Shown one piece after another: positions 35,890 to 47,300 of a DNA stretch of 64,000 nucleotides (position 1 is its first letter; each line of letters opens with the position of its first letter). This stretch comes from Sipunculus nudus (lineage: Eukaryota > Annelida > Sipuncula > Golfingiida > Sipunculidae): assembly GCA_026874595.1 (NCBI GenBank), contig CM049314.1, positions 67,565,300 to 67,629,299 on the forward strand, read 5' to 3'. A program made the translations under genes and the position numbers. The notes below the pieces were generated by a model. The model was not told the origin of the DNA. It did no database searches and saw only the letters and a program-made list of their open reading frames with translations.

Positions 35890-36660
35890 TAGTCCATGAG
35901 CCAGAACAGTTTTGACTACCTATTTGGGGGACTAAATGCCATTATGTATTTCAGTTACTACCATATCTGAATTGTATAAAAACATGTGATGGACGTGCAG
36001 CATGCCTAGCTAAATGTCTTTTTGGCGGCCATCTTTAAATTATGTACATTTTTTAATACAATTTAATATTTGTTAATTATTTGGTTCGTGATCGGCCTGG
36101 TCCACATTATGTTTACCAAGAGCTGTTAAAATGACAAAACATAACTTTCTACATATACCCAAACAAATTTTTATGAATAATATGAGGTAAATATTAAAAT
36201 ATTGATCAATTTTGTATTCAAATTAAAAAAAAAAAAACGCCATTTTTTTTTAGTGTATGAATGTATTTTGCAAAAAAAAAAACATTTACTTCAAATGTTT
36301 TGAATGCCTAACATATCTGTATGCAAAAAAAACCCCACTCATATGGCATATTTTCATCGACATTACTAGTTTTTAGGCTTTTGAAGTGATACTGGGTGTA
36401 ACAAGATTAAAATCACCTAGTATCGCCCATCAGCAAAAACGTTATTGTAGTTTGAATTAATCATTACAGATGTCAAGAGGAGAGCTTTAATCACCTTCTA
36501 TTATTAAAATATCGAAAAATCTAGCAAAGTATATCCTCCAATTATACGAGAATCAAGGATTTAATTAAAAAAATCCCAAGGCCAACAGTCATAATGCGAA
36601 CCTGTGGAATGGTATATACATCAAGCATAATGCTTTCAAGATAACATGCTTGACCATTAC
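35890..36660 (+). repeat. Left arm of the long terminal inverted repeat
   Basis: Landmarks: TAGTCCATGAGCCAG, AAACATGTGATGGACGTGCA, TCTTTTTGGCGGCCATCTTT, TTTTTAGGCTTTTGAAGTGAT, AATCACCTAGTATCGCCC, and GCGAACCTGTGGAATGG near the inner end. Each recurs as its reverse complement in 40904-41680. Confidence 0.85.
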
Positions 36661-37013
36661 AGGTAGGGGACTGATTCATTTTCAGTATATTTATATTTAT
36701 TATAATATAGTTTTAAGTTAGTTTGATGTATAAAATCACTTGGCAGTTTCAAATTCAAGGCCAAATGTATTTTTGTGCCTTTTATTCACTATGGCAGCTT
36801 TGTTTTTCCCGTTCTTTAACATAATGGATATTTGTATTTAGAAAAGATTTTGTCTGAAATAAAAATTAACTGATATAGCAAATGTTTAGTATATTGTAAC
36901 ACTTTTGTTCAGCCCATATTCTGGTTAACATTTAAGCTTTGAAATAATAATGTTATTAGATATAATAAAAAGCAGTAGATAATTTTGAAATATAAGAATA
37001 TTGCTACTTTATA

Positions 37014-37018
<5 letters not shown>

Positions 37019-37056
<38 letters not shown>
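37019..37056 (+). repeat. (TC)n microsatellite
   Basis: 38 bp of pure TC inside the long-TIR element, followed by TATATTTATATTTA. Confidence 0.95.
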
Positions 37057-37061
<5 letters not shown>

Positions 37062-37420
37062 ATATTTATATTTATATTTATTTTTTATACTGCCCCCTTT
37101 GGGTCTCTTTGAAACGACCCCTCCTGCTGCAATAAATAGAAACTCCCCTCATAGTCCAGTTAAACAGGCTTTCATTTTGGAACAAATTTTGACAAATTAT
37201 TTTGCTACCATGCATTCCTCTAAGGTACCCAGGCTGATATAAAAAAAGTCAAAAGGAATCCTAGGAAAGGAAAATATAGATATTTTCATTTACTATAAAG
37301 CCATAAAAAGCCACATTTAAATTTTTATGGACACACATATTATAATAAAGAATGTTGTATTATAATTAAAAAGCATAGTTCATTCACTGGAAAAGGAAAG
37401 GGATGTGAACACTTTACCGC

Positions 37421-37790
37421 CAAACATTTAGATACATAAAACGATTCCGACTTTTTAAACCCAGTTTTTTATATATTATATTAATTTACTATTATTTTAC
37501 TTTTACATTATTTGAATGTTAATTTTGAGATTTATCTTAAAGCTAAACATTTAAATATATTGAAATGTTTCGACTTTAAATAACCCATTTTGTTATATTA
37601 TATTCATTAACAATTAGGTCTTTCCGCCATTTATAACAATACAATGGTGAACCTCTTTATGGATAAATGAACAAAAATAATTGGAATATACATTTCATTA
37701 CTATATATAAAAGAAAAAATTTAACGTGCAAAAATATATTTGAATGTTAATTTTAATATTTATTTTAAAGCCTGGACAATAACAGAATGA
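37421..37790 (+). repeat. Degenerate ~122 bp-period tandem repeat
   Basis: CAAACATTTAGATACATAAA at 37421 and CTAAACATTTAAATATATTG at 37543 are each followed by a CGACTTT..AA.CCCA block and TATATTATATT. The block TATTTGAATGTTAATTTT recurs at about 37509 and 37738. Confidence 0.65.
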
Positions 37791-40196
37791 AAAGATTACT
37801 GAATGACGGACTCATTGAGTGAATGAATTAATATGTAAGACAAGTTGTCACAAAGACTAGATGGTTTTTACAAAACGTACATAATGAACCACTCTTATTG
37901 ATGAATGAATGGAAACATGCATGGTCTTTTTACCGCAAAGACTATGTTATGTAGGCGTATTTATTTATTCATTTGATTATTTTTTTGCAAGAGTGTTATG
38001 CCTAGAATTTTTAGACATTTTCTAAGTATATTTACTCAAATTCTAGAATAAGCACACAAAACGGTTGAACGTATGGTTTCGACTAAAACGGAAATCAAAG
38101 AGAAATGTTCTCAAACAATTAATTATGTCCTCATAAAATATCAACCACGTAATTTCTAAATGATTGTTACATCTCAATTTTGAAGTTCTTTGACAGAAGA
38201 AATTCGTAACGTATTGGTCAGCAGTCCTGAACGTCTGTGGGCTTTCTGATCCAGCAATTGTCTGGTTACTAAATACCAGCGCCGCATACAGTGTTTTATG
38301 TTTGATTTAACATAGACATGTGTCACTGATAAGTATAATCTATTATACCTATAAATCTATCACAGTTTAAATAAAAGCAAATTTTGACAAAAAATTGATC
38401 TTAGACAACGTATAATATATGTATATGACATATAATAAGATTCATTTTTTCACATAATAATGATAAGCTATAGTGACCAGCTACTTAAGGAAAAGAAGAT
38501 GAACCAGTTTAAAATGTTTTCCCACCTATTATAGACGTGCCTATTTTAACGAATCGATCATTCTTTTACTGGGGAGTGAATGAGATATTCACGTGATTCG
38601 CGTAAAAAAGTAATCTGAAATAGAACCTTTAAAATATTTGCTCCCCAAGGAGGCCGCTTAAAACATCAGAGTAATTTTGGTGACCCAGCGTTGATTTCCC
38701 GCCATGTTTCAACACCTTTTTATCACAAAGCCCATGCGTCCTTATTAGTGTGGAAATCAAAAGTCAGTTGAGCTAAACAAAATAAACAACTTAATTATCA
38801 AAAACCGAATGTGTAATGTTTATTTTACTTTACAATTTATGTGATTTATTGTATGATCATTAACAAAATCACAATTAACGAAATCATAAAGCATAATATC
38901 GTAAAGTTAAACCCAAGCTATTGTTAATTTAATATGCAATAAATAATTTCAACTGCACACAACGTCAGAGAAACTCTACAGGAACTTTTTACTTACAATA
39001 TTGAATAATTCTATTCCTTTATTTGTTAAGTATTTGGTTTATGCGTGTGGTGTTGTTTTAATTCTAATTACAGAGACTGTAAAATATATGAAGTCTCGGA
39101 AAATGTTATGGTATATGCTTGTGTGCAAGACAACATATTTTCTCTGGAGATATTTCTGACTGAATGCTTGCAGCCATATTGAATGCTCCAAAAAAATTGC
39201 TCGTGTGTGTAATGTTTTTTTTCAAGATATTAAGTTACTTGCTGAATATCCTGGATTCCATCATAGGTAATCTGTCTTTGTGTTTCTTTCAGGTCTTTAA
39301 CTGGAAGTCCGGAGTGTTCATCACACATTCCTGTGTACTTTTAGAGCAGTTAGGGATCACTGAAATATTTTTTAATATGATTTATGTGTTAGTGTGGTAG
39401 TCATCAAATTTGCATATTCATCTGCCTAGAAGGGGCTGCAGGGGACACCCCCTCTCCCACCCCGTTAAATTCTCAGGAACAGCAAGAGCAAGTATCCCAA
39501 AATTTTACGCCAAAATCAATAACATGTCAAATGTTGAAAGATTGAGTTTTTTTGTGGCACCGTCTTCATTGACCTGTTTTTTACGGACAAACACCTTTTA
39601 ATTTTATCCCTTTTCAGCTTCTGCATCACAATCTGTAACGATGAAACTGCAGGCCGAATGATATAATTTTTCACAAGAATTATCCTTGGGTAGGGTTGTC
39701 ACAGTTATATAAGAATACACCGAGTACATTGATCAAGGAAACCTGAAGTTGGTCTGTATCAAACATAGTATCAAACTGGGGGCTGCATTAGTCTTTTTCT
39801 GCAAACCTGTTGTATCAAATTCTGTAAATTTGCACCAAAACGATTCTTATATGTCCTTCTTTGATCAGAGTTTACTTAAATGATTTCGGCTGAATTATTT
39901 GACCCTTTTAAATAAAAGGACCTTTAAATAATTTAGTAAACAAAGCTAGTACATTTGTTGTAGTAACAGACTGAGTTCTCTTGGTGTAAAAGCAGAGGTC
40001 TACTAGCAACATAAAAGTTATTGGTCCATGTCTAACTTATGTGTAAGATAAATGCACGAAAAAAAAAATATATATCTGTATTCTGATTTTACTTTCAATA
40101 GACTAAACATTTTTGATAAAAATTTTATGAATATGTGAGCATGAAAAAATCATTTTACCAGAATATTTTAGTCTGTGTAAACATTTTTAACATCAG

Positions 40197-40328
40197 GCCA
40201 AGATTTTGTCTGTATCTATTAACAGCTTGGCAGACTGCCAACTAATTCAGAGTTGGCGACAGACCAAGATTTTTCTCTATCTATTTTTATCTTTAGCAGA
40301 ACGTCAACTGTTTCAGATTAGGCAACAG
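40197..40328 (+). repeat. Two ~66 bp tandem units
   Basis: GCCAAGATTTTGTCTGTATC at 40197 and ACCAAGATTTTTCTCTATCT at 40263 each run through a GCAGA/GCAGAC..CAACT block and end near GGC(G/A)ACAG. Confidence 0.7.
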
Positions 40329-40903
40329 GTTAAAAGTACAGTCAGTGCAGCCCGGTAAAGGTCAGTAGCTACACCTGGCACTTAGCAACAACTAAGGGAC
40401 AACTGCCTTCCTCAGTTGAGCTTTATCAGGGTTGTTGACCAAACTCAAGAACATTTCAAGTATCAACCTGAAATGTTGGTATGTCAATGCATCGTTGATG
40501 GATGTCACCAACTTAAATGATTTTTGCACAGTGTATGATCCTGTTTAAAACAGCTGTGATTTTATATATCAGCCTGAAATTAGGCATATCTGTACATTTT
40601 GGACAGCTCCGTCGTGTAAAATACCTGTGGCGCCATCTAGAATTGTTTCATGTATCCATGCATATAGCCTTAGAGTGGTTTGAATTATCTTCCTGGAATT
40701 TTGTATGTCCATACATGTTGAATGGCTTAATTATATACTCAAAACCGGTGGTGCCATTTTCAATCAGTTTTGTGTTGTATATAAGCTTTTTTACCAGGAG
40801 TGACGCTGTGTAATTGGTGCTTGCACTTGAGTTCAAAATGTTTGGTACTTGTTATGTACATGTACGTGTCACACATGTACTTGAAAAGCAATCGAGCTCC
40901 TTT

Positions 40904-41680
40904 TGTATAATGATCAAGCATGTTTTTATGGAGGCATTATTCTAACTGATGTATATCCCATTGCACAGGTTCGCATTAGGCCTGAAGGCATTGTTTTTTT
41001 TTTTATAAAAGCTTGATTCTCGTCTAATTAGAAGATATACTCTGCTAGATTTTTCAACATTTTGACAATATATGATGATAAAAGGTGACCTCTTGACCTT
41101 TTTAATGATTTATTTAAACAACAATAACGTGATTGCTGTCGGGCGATATTAGGTGATTTTACTATTGTTATCACACAGCATCACTTCAAAAGCCTAAAAA
41201 CTATTTATTATTGCTGAAAATATGCCATATCTTGATTATTTTGTATTCATATATGTAATGCATTCAACTTATTTGATTATTATAAATATTTTGTAATATC
41301 TATAAATATATTCTAAAAATAGGGTTTTTTTAAATTTTTAATTCAAAATGAATCAATATTTCAATATTTATCTCAAATAATTCATCAAAATTTGTTTGTG
41401 TGTCTGTAAAAAGTTATATTTCGCCATTTTATTAGCACACGGTAAATATTATGTAGCCAAGACCGATCAAAAACCAAATTATTACCAAAAATTAAATTGT
41501 ACACAAACATTGATATAGTTTAAAGATGGCCGCCAAAAAGACATTTAGCTGGGCATGCTGCATGTCCATCACATGTTTTCATACAGTTCAGATGCTGTAG
41601 TAACTGAAAAACATAACAGCATTTAGTCCCCCTATATTTGGTAGTCAAACCCATTTTTTGGGGGTCTGGCTCATGGACTA
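40904..41680 (-). repeat. Right arm of the long terminal inverted repeat
   Basis: The reverse complement reads through the same landmarks as 35890-36660. Inner homology ends near ATGATCAAGCATG at about 40906; outer homology ends at GGCTCATGGACTA (41668-41680). Confidence 0.85.
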
Positions 41681-41711
41681 AAATAAGAAAACATGTCCTA
41701 AACAGGCGGTT

Positions 41712-42145
41712 TATACTGTGGTTGGTTTCATATTCGCCAGGCTGAAATTTCGCGATTTCTTCATTTTGCACGTTATGCGAGGTTTTAATTTTCGCGATCG
41801 CATCGGAATTTATAAAATCTAACTACAACAGTATTTGCATTTATTACGAATCCAGAATAAATCCCACAATATCTCACTCATTTCCGTTATCGCCCTTGTG
41901 TCATAGTCGATGTTTGACAATCATGTATATTTGCATGAGCCGCTTCTGATCGTATACACAGATTATGTTGTTGATTGACAAACCATTTCTCCAGAGGTAT
42001 AACTAATCCATTTGTGCAAATGCGCCATACCCTCTTGTTCATCCTAATAAACGGGTATCTTATTCCCGAAGGATTCATATTCGCGATTATTTCCAATTCG
42101 CGAATACCGCGAAATTAAAACTCTCGCGAACAAAAAGGCAACTAA
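41712..42145. mobile_element. CGCGAA-type inverted-repeat element, copy A
   Basis: Starts TATACTGTGGTTGGTTTCAT and ends in CTCTCGCGAACAAAAAGGCAAC. The end read in reverse (GTTGCCTTTTTGTTCGCGAG) resembles the start, giving imperfect inverted ends. TTCGCG words recur near 41752, 41789, 42081 and 42097. A second copy at 61152-61534 shares both ends. Such CGCGAA-rich elements are, to my memory, common in bivalves. It lies 32 bp from the long-TIR element. Confidence 0.65.
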
Positions 42146-42800
42146 AGTATTGAGAAAGTCAAAACAGTGCATACCAGATATTTCCAAAGAGTATCAAAGA
42201 AAAGCACTAGCGATTCCATAACTTTATTCTCCGGTGTCCCTTGTATTAGGAGGCACAAGCCTAGGAAGGTGATTCCCTCTAACACCCTAGCAACGTATTA
42301 AAACGAAAATTTGACGACTGCAAACTGTACCACACATCAATGCGCTTAACACTCCCTTTGGTAAGCAACATATTATCAATGTTTTTTTTCTAAGATAGTA
42401 GACGATTCTAATATTTTCGTTTCGGTGTTCCCTGTTTTATCAGCTATAACCCTAGAAAAGTAATTCTCCATAACACCAGCAGTTTTATTATTCATCAGTG
42501 GTCCACAGCTTAAACCGTGGAACAAATCTCGTCTGTAATCAACGAATTAGGATGTCCGAAGGCGTCAAAGGTGCTTATAAGCTTAATAAAATGACGAGTT
42601 CTGTTATATCTTGTATCCCATTATAAACGCGTCCATCGCTCAAGTTCCAACATGACTGCCTTATCGGATAGTTCACACAAGGTGGAAACATGACTAAATT
42701 ACAACCGAGTATCGAGTCATAATAATGATCTTTTGAGATGAGCCTCTCTGGTCAGCCTGCCATTCACATTGGAGCTAATATAAGATGTTTGTCCCAGCTG
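42146..42800 (+). repeat. Main array, right-hand remnant
   Basis: Two U-like segments (42160-42290 and 42300-42485, landmarks TCTCCGGTGTCCC, AATTTGACGACTGC, CCTAGAAAAGT) and a Q module (42480-42790: TTGTATCCCATTATAAACGC, TTCCAACATGACTGCCTTATC, GATGAGCCTCT). This shows that the two elements at 35.9-42.1 kb were inserted into the array. Confidence 0.65.
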
Positions 42801-43146
42801 GCAAGTATAGGGAAATGATTTATTAATCATTGTTGTTCTTTCCTTGCAAGGAGTGCTTTATTTTGAAGCATGATTATTTATGGTTATGGAATGTTTAATA
42901 TAAATCTAGTAGTTCTAACGTAGTCTCATTATCAACTTATTTCATATACCATACCGTATTTATCGGTTATATACCAATCACCTATGCACAGATGTTTGAT
43001 ATTCAGAAATATATCTTTGATGGTACCTTAAAATCGAAAGCTTGGGCAGAGTGATATAAAAGAATTGACGCTTGTCTGTTTAGTATAACGCTGTATGTTT
43101 TTTTTTATCTCTCTCTCCATTTTGCGCATCAAGACCTCCGGCCTAA

Positions 43147-43398
43147 GTGTTATGTTCGTCCCGGCTGTTCAGCAAGGAAATAGTTCTCGTCATTTCAATA
43201 AGCAGATGCAAAACAAATAATCAATATCCCGTACGGCCTATTGGGTTGTCTGTTAATGATTGTGGAAATCTATACAATAAACATACCAAAACAATCTTTT
43301 GGAAAGGCAGGCAAAGTCCTTTTTGTCAGAAAGATTTTGTTAACTTGGAACAAATATGTATTGCCAGTGAGAGAGAGAGCCAGCACGAGTTTCTTTAA
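43147..43398 (+). CDS. Candidate short ORF, unidentified
   Basis: An 83-codon frame with four Cys residues in its body (one near residue 20 and three in the second half) and a Lys/Arg-rich middle. The first ATG is at 43152, preceded by an unremarkable context. No domain was recognised and no homologous copy was found elsewhere in the window. It may equally be a chance frame; its only interest is its closeness to the secreted-peptide candidate on the other strand. Confidence 0.12.
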   Translation: MLCSSRLFSKEIVLVISISRCKTNNQYPVRPIGLSVNDCGNLYNKHTKTIFWKGRQSPFCQKDFVNLEQICIASERESQHEFL

Positions 43399-43447
43399 TT
43401 AGGGATAAGTCCATTCTCCGTAGTATGCTCCGTCTGATAAATTGAAA

Positions 43448-43699
43448 TTAAATAAGCTTGCGATAAGAATGGTGTGCTGTCGGACTATTAGTATCATAGG
43501 TTTGCCATACACTCGTCGCTTCGAATGGATTAAAATTCATTAATACATTAGCAGGAATATCCGGGTAGAGTTTATGTTTCACATTTTCACGTCGGAGTTC
43601 CTGGCGCGGAATGAAACCGGACACCATTTCTGATGCAAATAAAAAAACGAGCACTATAACTAGTACCATTGGGAAATTACCTGCTGATTCGAGATGCAA
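43448..43699 (-). CDS. Candidate small secreted peptide, unidentified
   Basis: An 83-codon minus-strand frame from ATG at 43699 to TAA at 43448. Residues 1-28 look like a signal peptide: a short polar start, a hydrophobic core (MVLVIVLVFLFA) and small residues before a likely cleavage after VSG. The remaining ~55 residues contain a dibasic RR at about residues 36-37, an Arg-Lys near the end, and no Cys. On the minus strand, TATATATAAACG lies about 125-130 bp upstream and an ATTAAA poly(A)-like hexamer about 50 bp downstream. It sits between the two arrays. Family not recognised; a single-exon neuropeptide-like precursor or a chance frame are both possible. Confidence 0.33.
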   Translation of the reverse strand: MHLESAGNFPMVLVIVLVFLFASEMVSGFIPRQELRRENVKHKLYPDIPANVLMNFNPFEATSVWQTYDTNSPTAHHSYRKLI

Positions 43700-44035
43700 A
43701 TAAAATGTGTTTTTATCACACCGTCAGCCGTCTAGTCAAAATAACACACCATTATCAACACCATTTTGTATTTAAAGACGTTTTGGTAACGCTATGGGAT
43801 ACATTATGTAGGTATACGTTTATATATATATTTTTTTTAATTTTCCAACATTGTGTGTTAACAAGAGTCAGTCTTCAATTTCTGTTATAATCACATCGGC
43901 ATAGTGAGATGGATAGAGTGAGCAAACTGAACGAACATAAAGTTAAAGGGAGAGAGGCCGAAAGTGAGAGATAAGGGGTATATGCACTCACACATTCATA
44001 CAATAAAAGAGCATACATACAAACATGAACTGGAG

Positions 44036-44036
<1 letters not shown>

Positions 44037-44071
<35 letters not shown>
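44037..44071 (+). repeat. (GA)n microsatellite
   Basis: About 35 bp of GA. Confidence 0.95.
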
Positions 44072-44074
<3 letters not shown>

Positions 44075-44312
44075 TGGTAGTTCATACACACACACATACA
44101 TATAATAAACAGCATCTCGGCTGAGCATAAATACCCGTAGAGTTCCCATTCTTTGTTTGGTTTATTACCTGAATAAATGGCGAGTTAAACAACCCATTCA
44201 AGACCGCGGCAATATATAATTCCCCCATTTTGACCAAATTAAACATAACCGATACAATATCGACCTAAGTGGCAACTTGGGAAGAAGTAATCGTGCACGT
44301 ATTTGATATAAA

Positions 44313-44316
<4 letters not shown>

Positions 44317-44386
<70 letters not shown>
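44317..44386 (+). repeat. (TA)n microsatellite, 70 bp
   Basis: 35 TA units; self-complementary and able to extrude a hairpin. Confidence 0.95.
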
Positions 44387-44389
<3 letters not shown>

Positions 44390-47300
44390 GAGGGGACACA
44401 GTCCGGTCGCTTATGTCTCGGAAATACTGTGAAACAAATAGAGGTATTACTTGCAGATTCCCGAACAAAACTGACGGATGTGTCTAAAAGTGTGGAGCTA
44501 GTATTCCATATATGCGAAAACAGTGAATGTGTAAGGTACCGACCGGGAGCTTTAATTCTCGTTTATACTGTGAATATAAAGATATTTTTTTTATATGAAG
44601 GTTCCCGACAACTTTTGTCTTCCTAGTCTGTCAGTTTAACAGTGTTAATCGTTAAGTAAGTCATTCAATCTGCGGCAAAATATGGTAATGTAGATTTCTA
44701 TTTGATAAATTTTAAAGACAAAACAACACGTCAGATCTGGGTCGAACATGTAAATTTGGACAATGATTCATTTTAGTCATATTTAAGTTAATTCAGGTAC
44801 ACCGTGGAACAAAACTTGTGATATACAGATACATATATGTCTGGCTTTAGAATGCAAAAGTCAGAACCCAAGAATTCCTAAGTTCCCGAAGAGAATAGCA
44901 ATATAAATATACTAGCTGATAGACCCGGTATACCGGGCTTATTACCGGGGTTGGGGAGATTAATTAACTGAGATGTGAAATGTTGGCTCATTTTTTAATT
45001 CTAAAAGTTATCAGAAAATATAGGTTTTCAGTGGGAAACTGTTCCATAAGATATGTATAAACATTTTGGCACAACTGCAGAATAACTCGCGCACCTCTCT
45101 GAGGCACAACACTTCTGTGAACAGAAAACGTTTCTATGTACAGCTGTTTGTATCTTAATTTTGCCACTTATTTTTATCTGCCTCTTACTTTTAAATTACG
45201 TGAATCCTTAACATCATACCGTCCGTCCGTATAAACTCATAACCTGGTGGAGACAGTGCATAAGTGATCTTGCAGTCGCTCCAATATTTTTAACATTTAT
45301 TTTGTGGGGCTGTTCTCGTGGCAAGAAATTAATACCCCGGTATGTTTACCTTGAAGACCTGGTCAGTGATAGTGTTTACATTCAGGTTTTCGATAATATT
45401 TGACTGGATTCTATCGTTGGGCGTATAGAGATAAGGTTGATGTGAGGAACACATGAAATATTTATTAAATGTACGTTGCAAGGAAACTGTTCCTGAAGAA
45501 AGAAACAGGCATGAGCATACCTCGGAAGTAGCAGAAGCGTTCACAACGGTACTCCATGCAGAGGGTGCGTATTCATTTTCAATCGCCACAACCTTTTTTC
45601 ATCGTATCAGACAAATTTTCAGGCTTGAAACCCCAGACTCCACCCAACCCCACACCACCCCACGCCTGTTCGTGAAATTGGGACCTTGAATTAGGTTTTT
45701 TGTCATTATTCCTCCTGGGTTGAACACTCCATTTCATAAAGCGAGAAACGTGTTTTTCTCTTTAACTGACCACGCACGTGGGTGAGAGTCTCATTCAAAT
45801 AAAAGGCCTGACAGGCACAAATCCCTCACTGAAAGCAAGCGTTATTCATTTGAACAATAGTAGTGTTTGAGGTTGAGAGACCACGATGCATGCGTTCCGG
45901 TCATTGCCGAAGACAGTTCGGCTGTGCTCGGTCTAACCTCTGTGCAAGTCAGTAAAAACGGAAAAAATCACTCAAAATTATATGTACATTAAACATTATT
46001 CATTCTCATATCGCCTATGTCACTGCGGGCATAATAACCTGTAAAATGATGTAAGGCACACTTTTGTACACAACGCGGTTTTAGAGAACATTGCGAACAG
46101 ACGTGAACCAAATTCCGTTTATAAGTATTAGATAAACCTTAGCCTTATTTGTTTTGGAAAGCCTGTAGGTTTTATGAATGTATTCGATTACACTTAACAA
46201 ATAATTCAACATCTTTATCGCCTGTAGTACCATTATATGTAATTATACTTAGATTGCAGGGAGCTTACCATCGCCAATCGTCGATGATTAATTTCCAGGG
46301 AGGTTTTGTAGCAGAACAACCTAAAGGGTTGCGATTAATTATACGTTATACCCTCCATTTCTGTACATGTACTAGCCATGTTAGACAGCATTCTTTCAAG
46401 TTCCCTCAAACTGTCATATCCCAAATATGGGGCAAAATGCATTTAAGGATTGAACATTATCAGATCTAAAGTTAATTTTCATATCTTCACGCGACAGTAA
46501 TTGATCACTTAGTCTTATATCGAAAGATTTATTCCCATCAAATGCCATGGAATGTGGAATTACAATATGCGCGAAAGGAAGCATCGCGCGCTTCACGAAA
46601 TTAAAGGGATATTATATGTGGTTGGTACGAGTCATGAGTTTTCTTAATAACAAATAAGTTCAAAAGGAAGAAAGGAGGTACTGTTACATTATAAAGTATT
46701 AAAATCATGTTTGCTGAGCTTTTATCATTTAAGTAAAACATGTGCATTGAAAGACAGAGTGAGGAGAATTTATACGCAAACATACACATAACGAAAGGGC
46801 ATCTAGCACTTTGCTAGGCCTAAGCGCCAGCATAAAAACCTTGCTTAACACTTCAAACCTATGCAAAAGAAAAAGAAAGAACAAAATTGCTTTCGGTTAC
46901 TGCTGACAATTGGAAGCCATTCTTTCATCAGCGAAGCCCACAAAAGACTGTCCCAATGACTATAAGCTATAACTTAAAAGTCGGGTTCAACAACCTAAGC
47001 ATGCAAGGCCGCAATAATAAATAATTTTCCCACGATAAACAAATGAGCCCATAAGCCATACAAAAGCAATTTCAGCAACTGTAACCGGTGGGATACCGTC
47101 ATGTCGATTTCTCGTAAATATCGTGATAAGAATCAGGGATATTGCCTTATTTGTAGGTCCCTGATAAAAGGTGTTTTATGTGTTTGTTAAAGTGTGAAAC
47201 ACTCAGAAAGTCATTAACTCATAAACCAAATAAATAACGTTGGTTTTCATTTGATAAATTTTAAAGACAAACTAACTCTCTTTTACATCATTGATCAACA

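Larger units (their letters stand above)
36661..40903. other. Interior of the long-TIR element, no gene recognised
   Basis: 4.2 kb of very AT-rich DNA. The longest frames (39164-39400, 39410-39601, 40517-40813) show no recognisable domain. Apart from the small tandem repeats listed separately, nothing is identified. Confidence 0.5.
35890..41680. mobile_element. 5.8 kb element with ~770 bp terminal inverted repeats
   Basis: Left arm 35890-36660 and right arm about 40904-41680 are inverted complements, roughly 85-90% alike by eye. Homology stops sharply at TAGTCCATGAGCCAG on the outside of both arms. The outermost TA on each side could be a TA target-site duplication; the element proper could then begin GTCCATGAG. 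The 4.2 kb interior is very AT-rich and shows no transposase, polymerase, helicase or other recognisable frame, so the element looks non-autonomous. It sits between main-array sequences (P module on the left, U/Q modules on the right after another element). Confidence 0.8.

Noticed and set aside
44198-44487. Tyr/Ile-rich ORFs on both strands
   Set aside because: Translation of the TA microsatellite.
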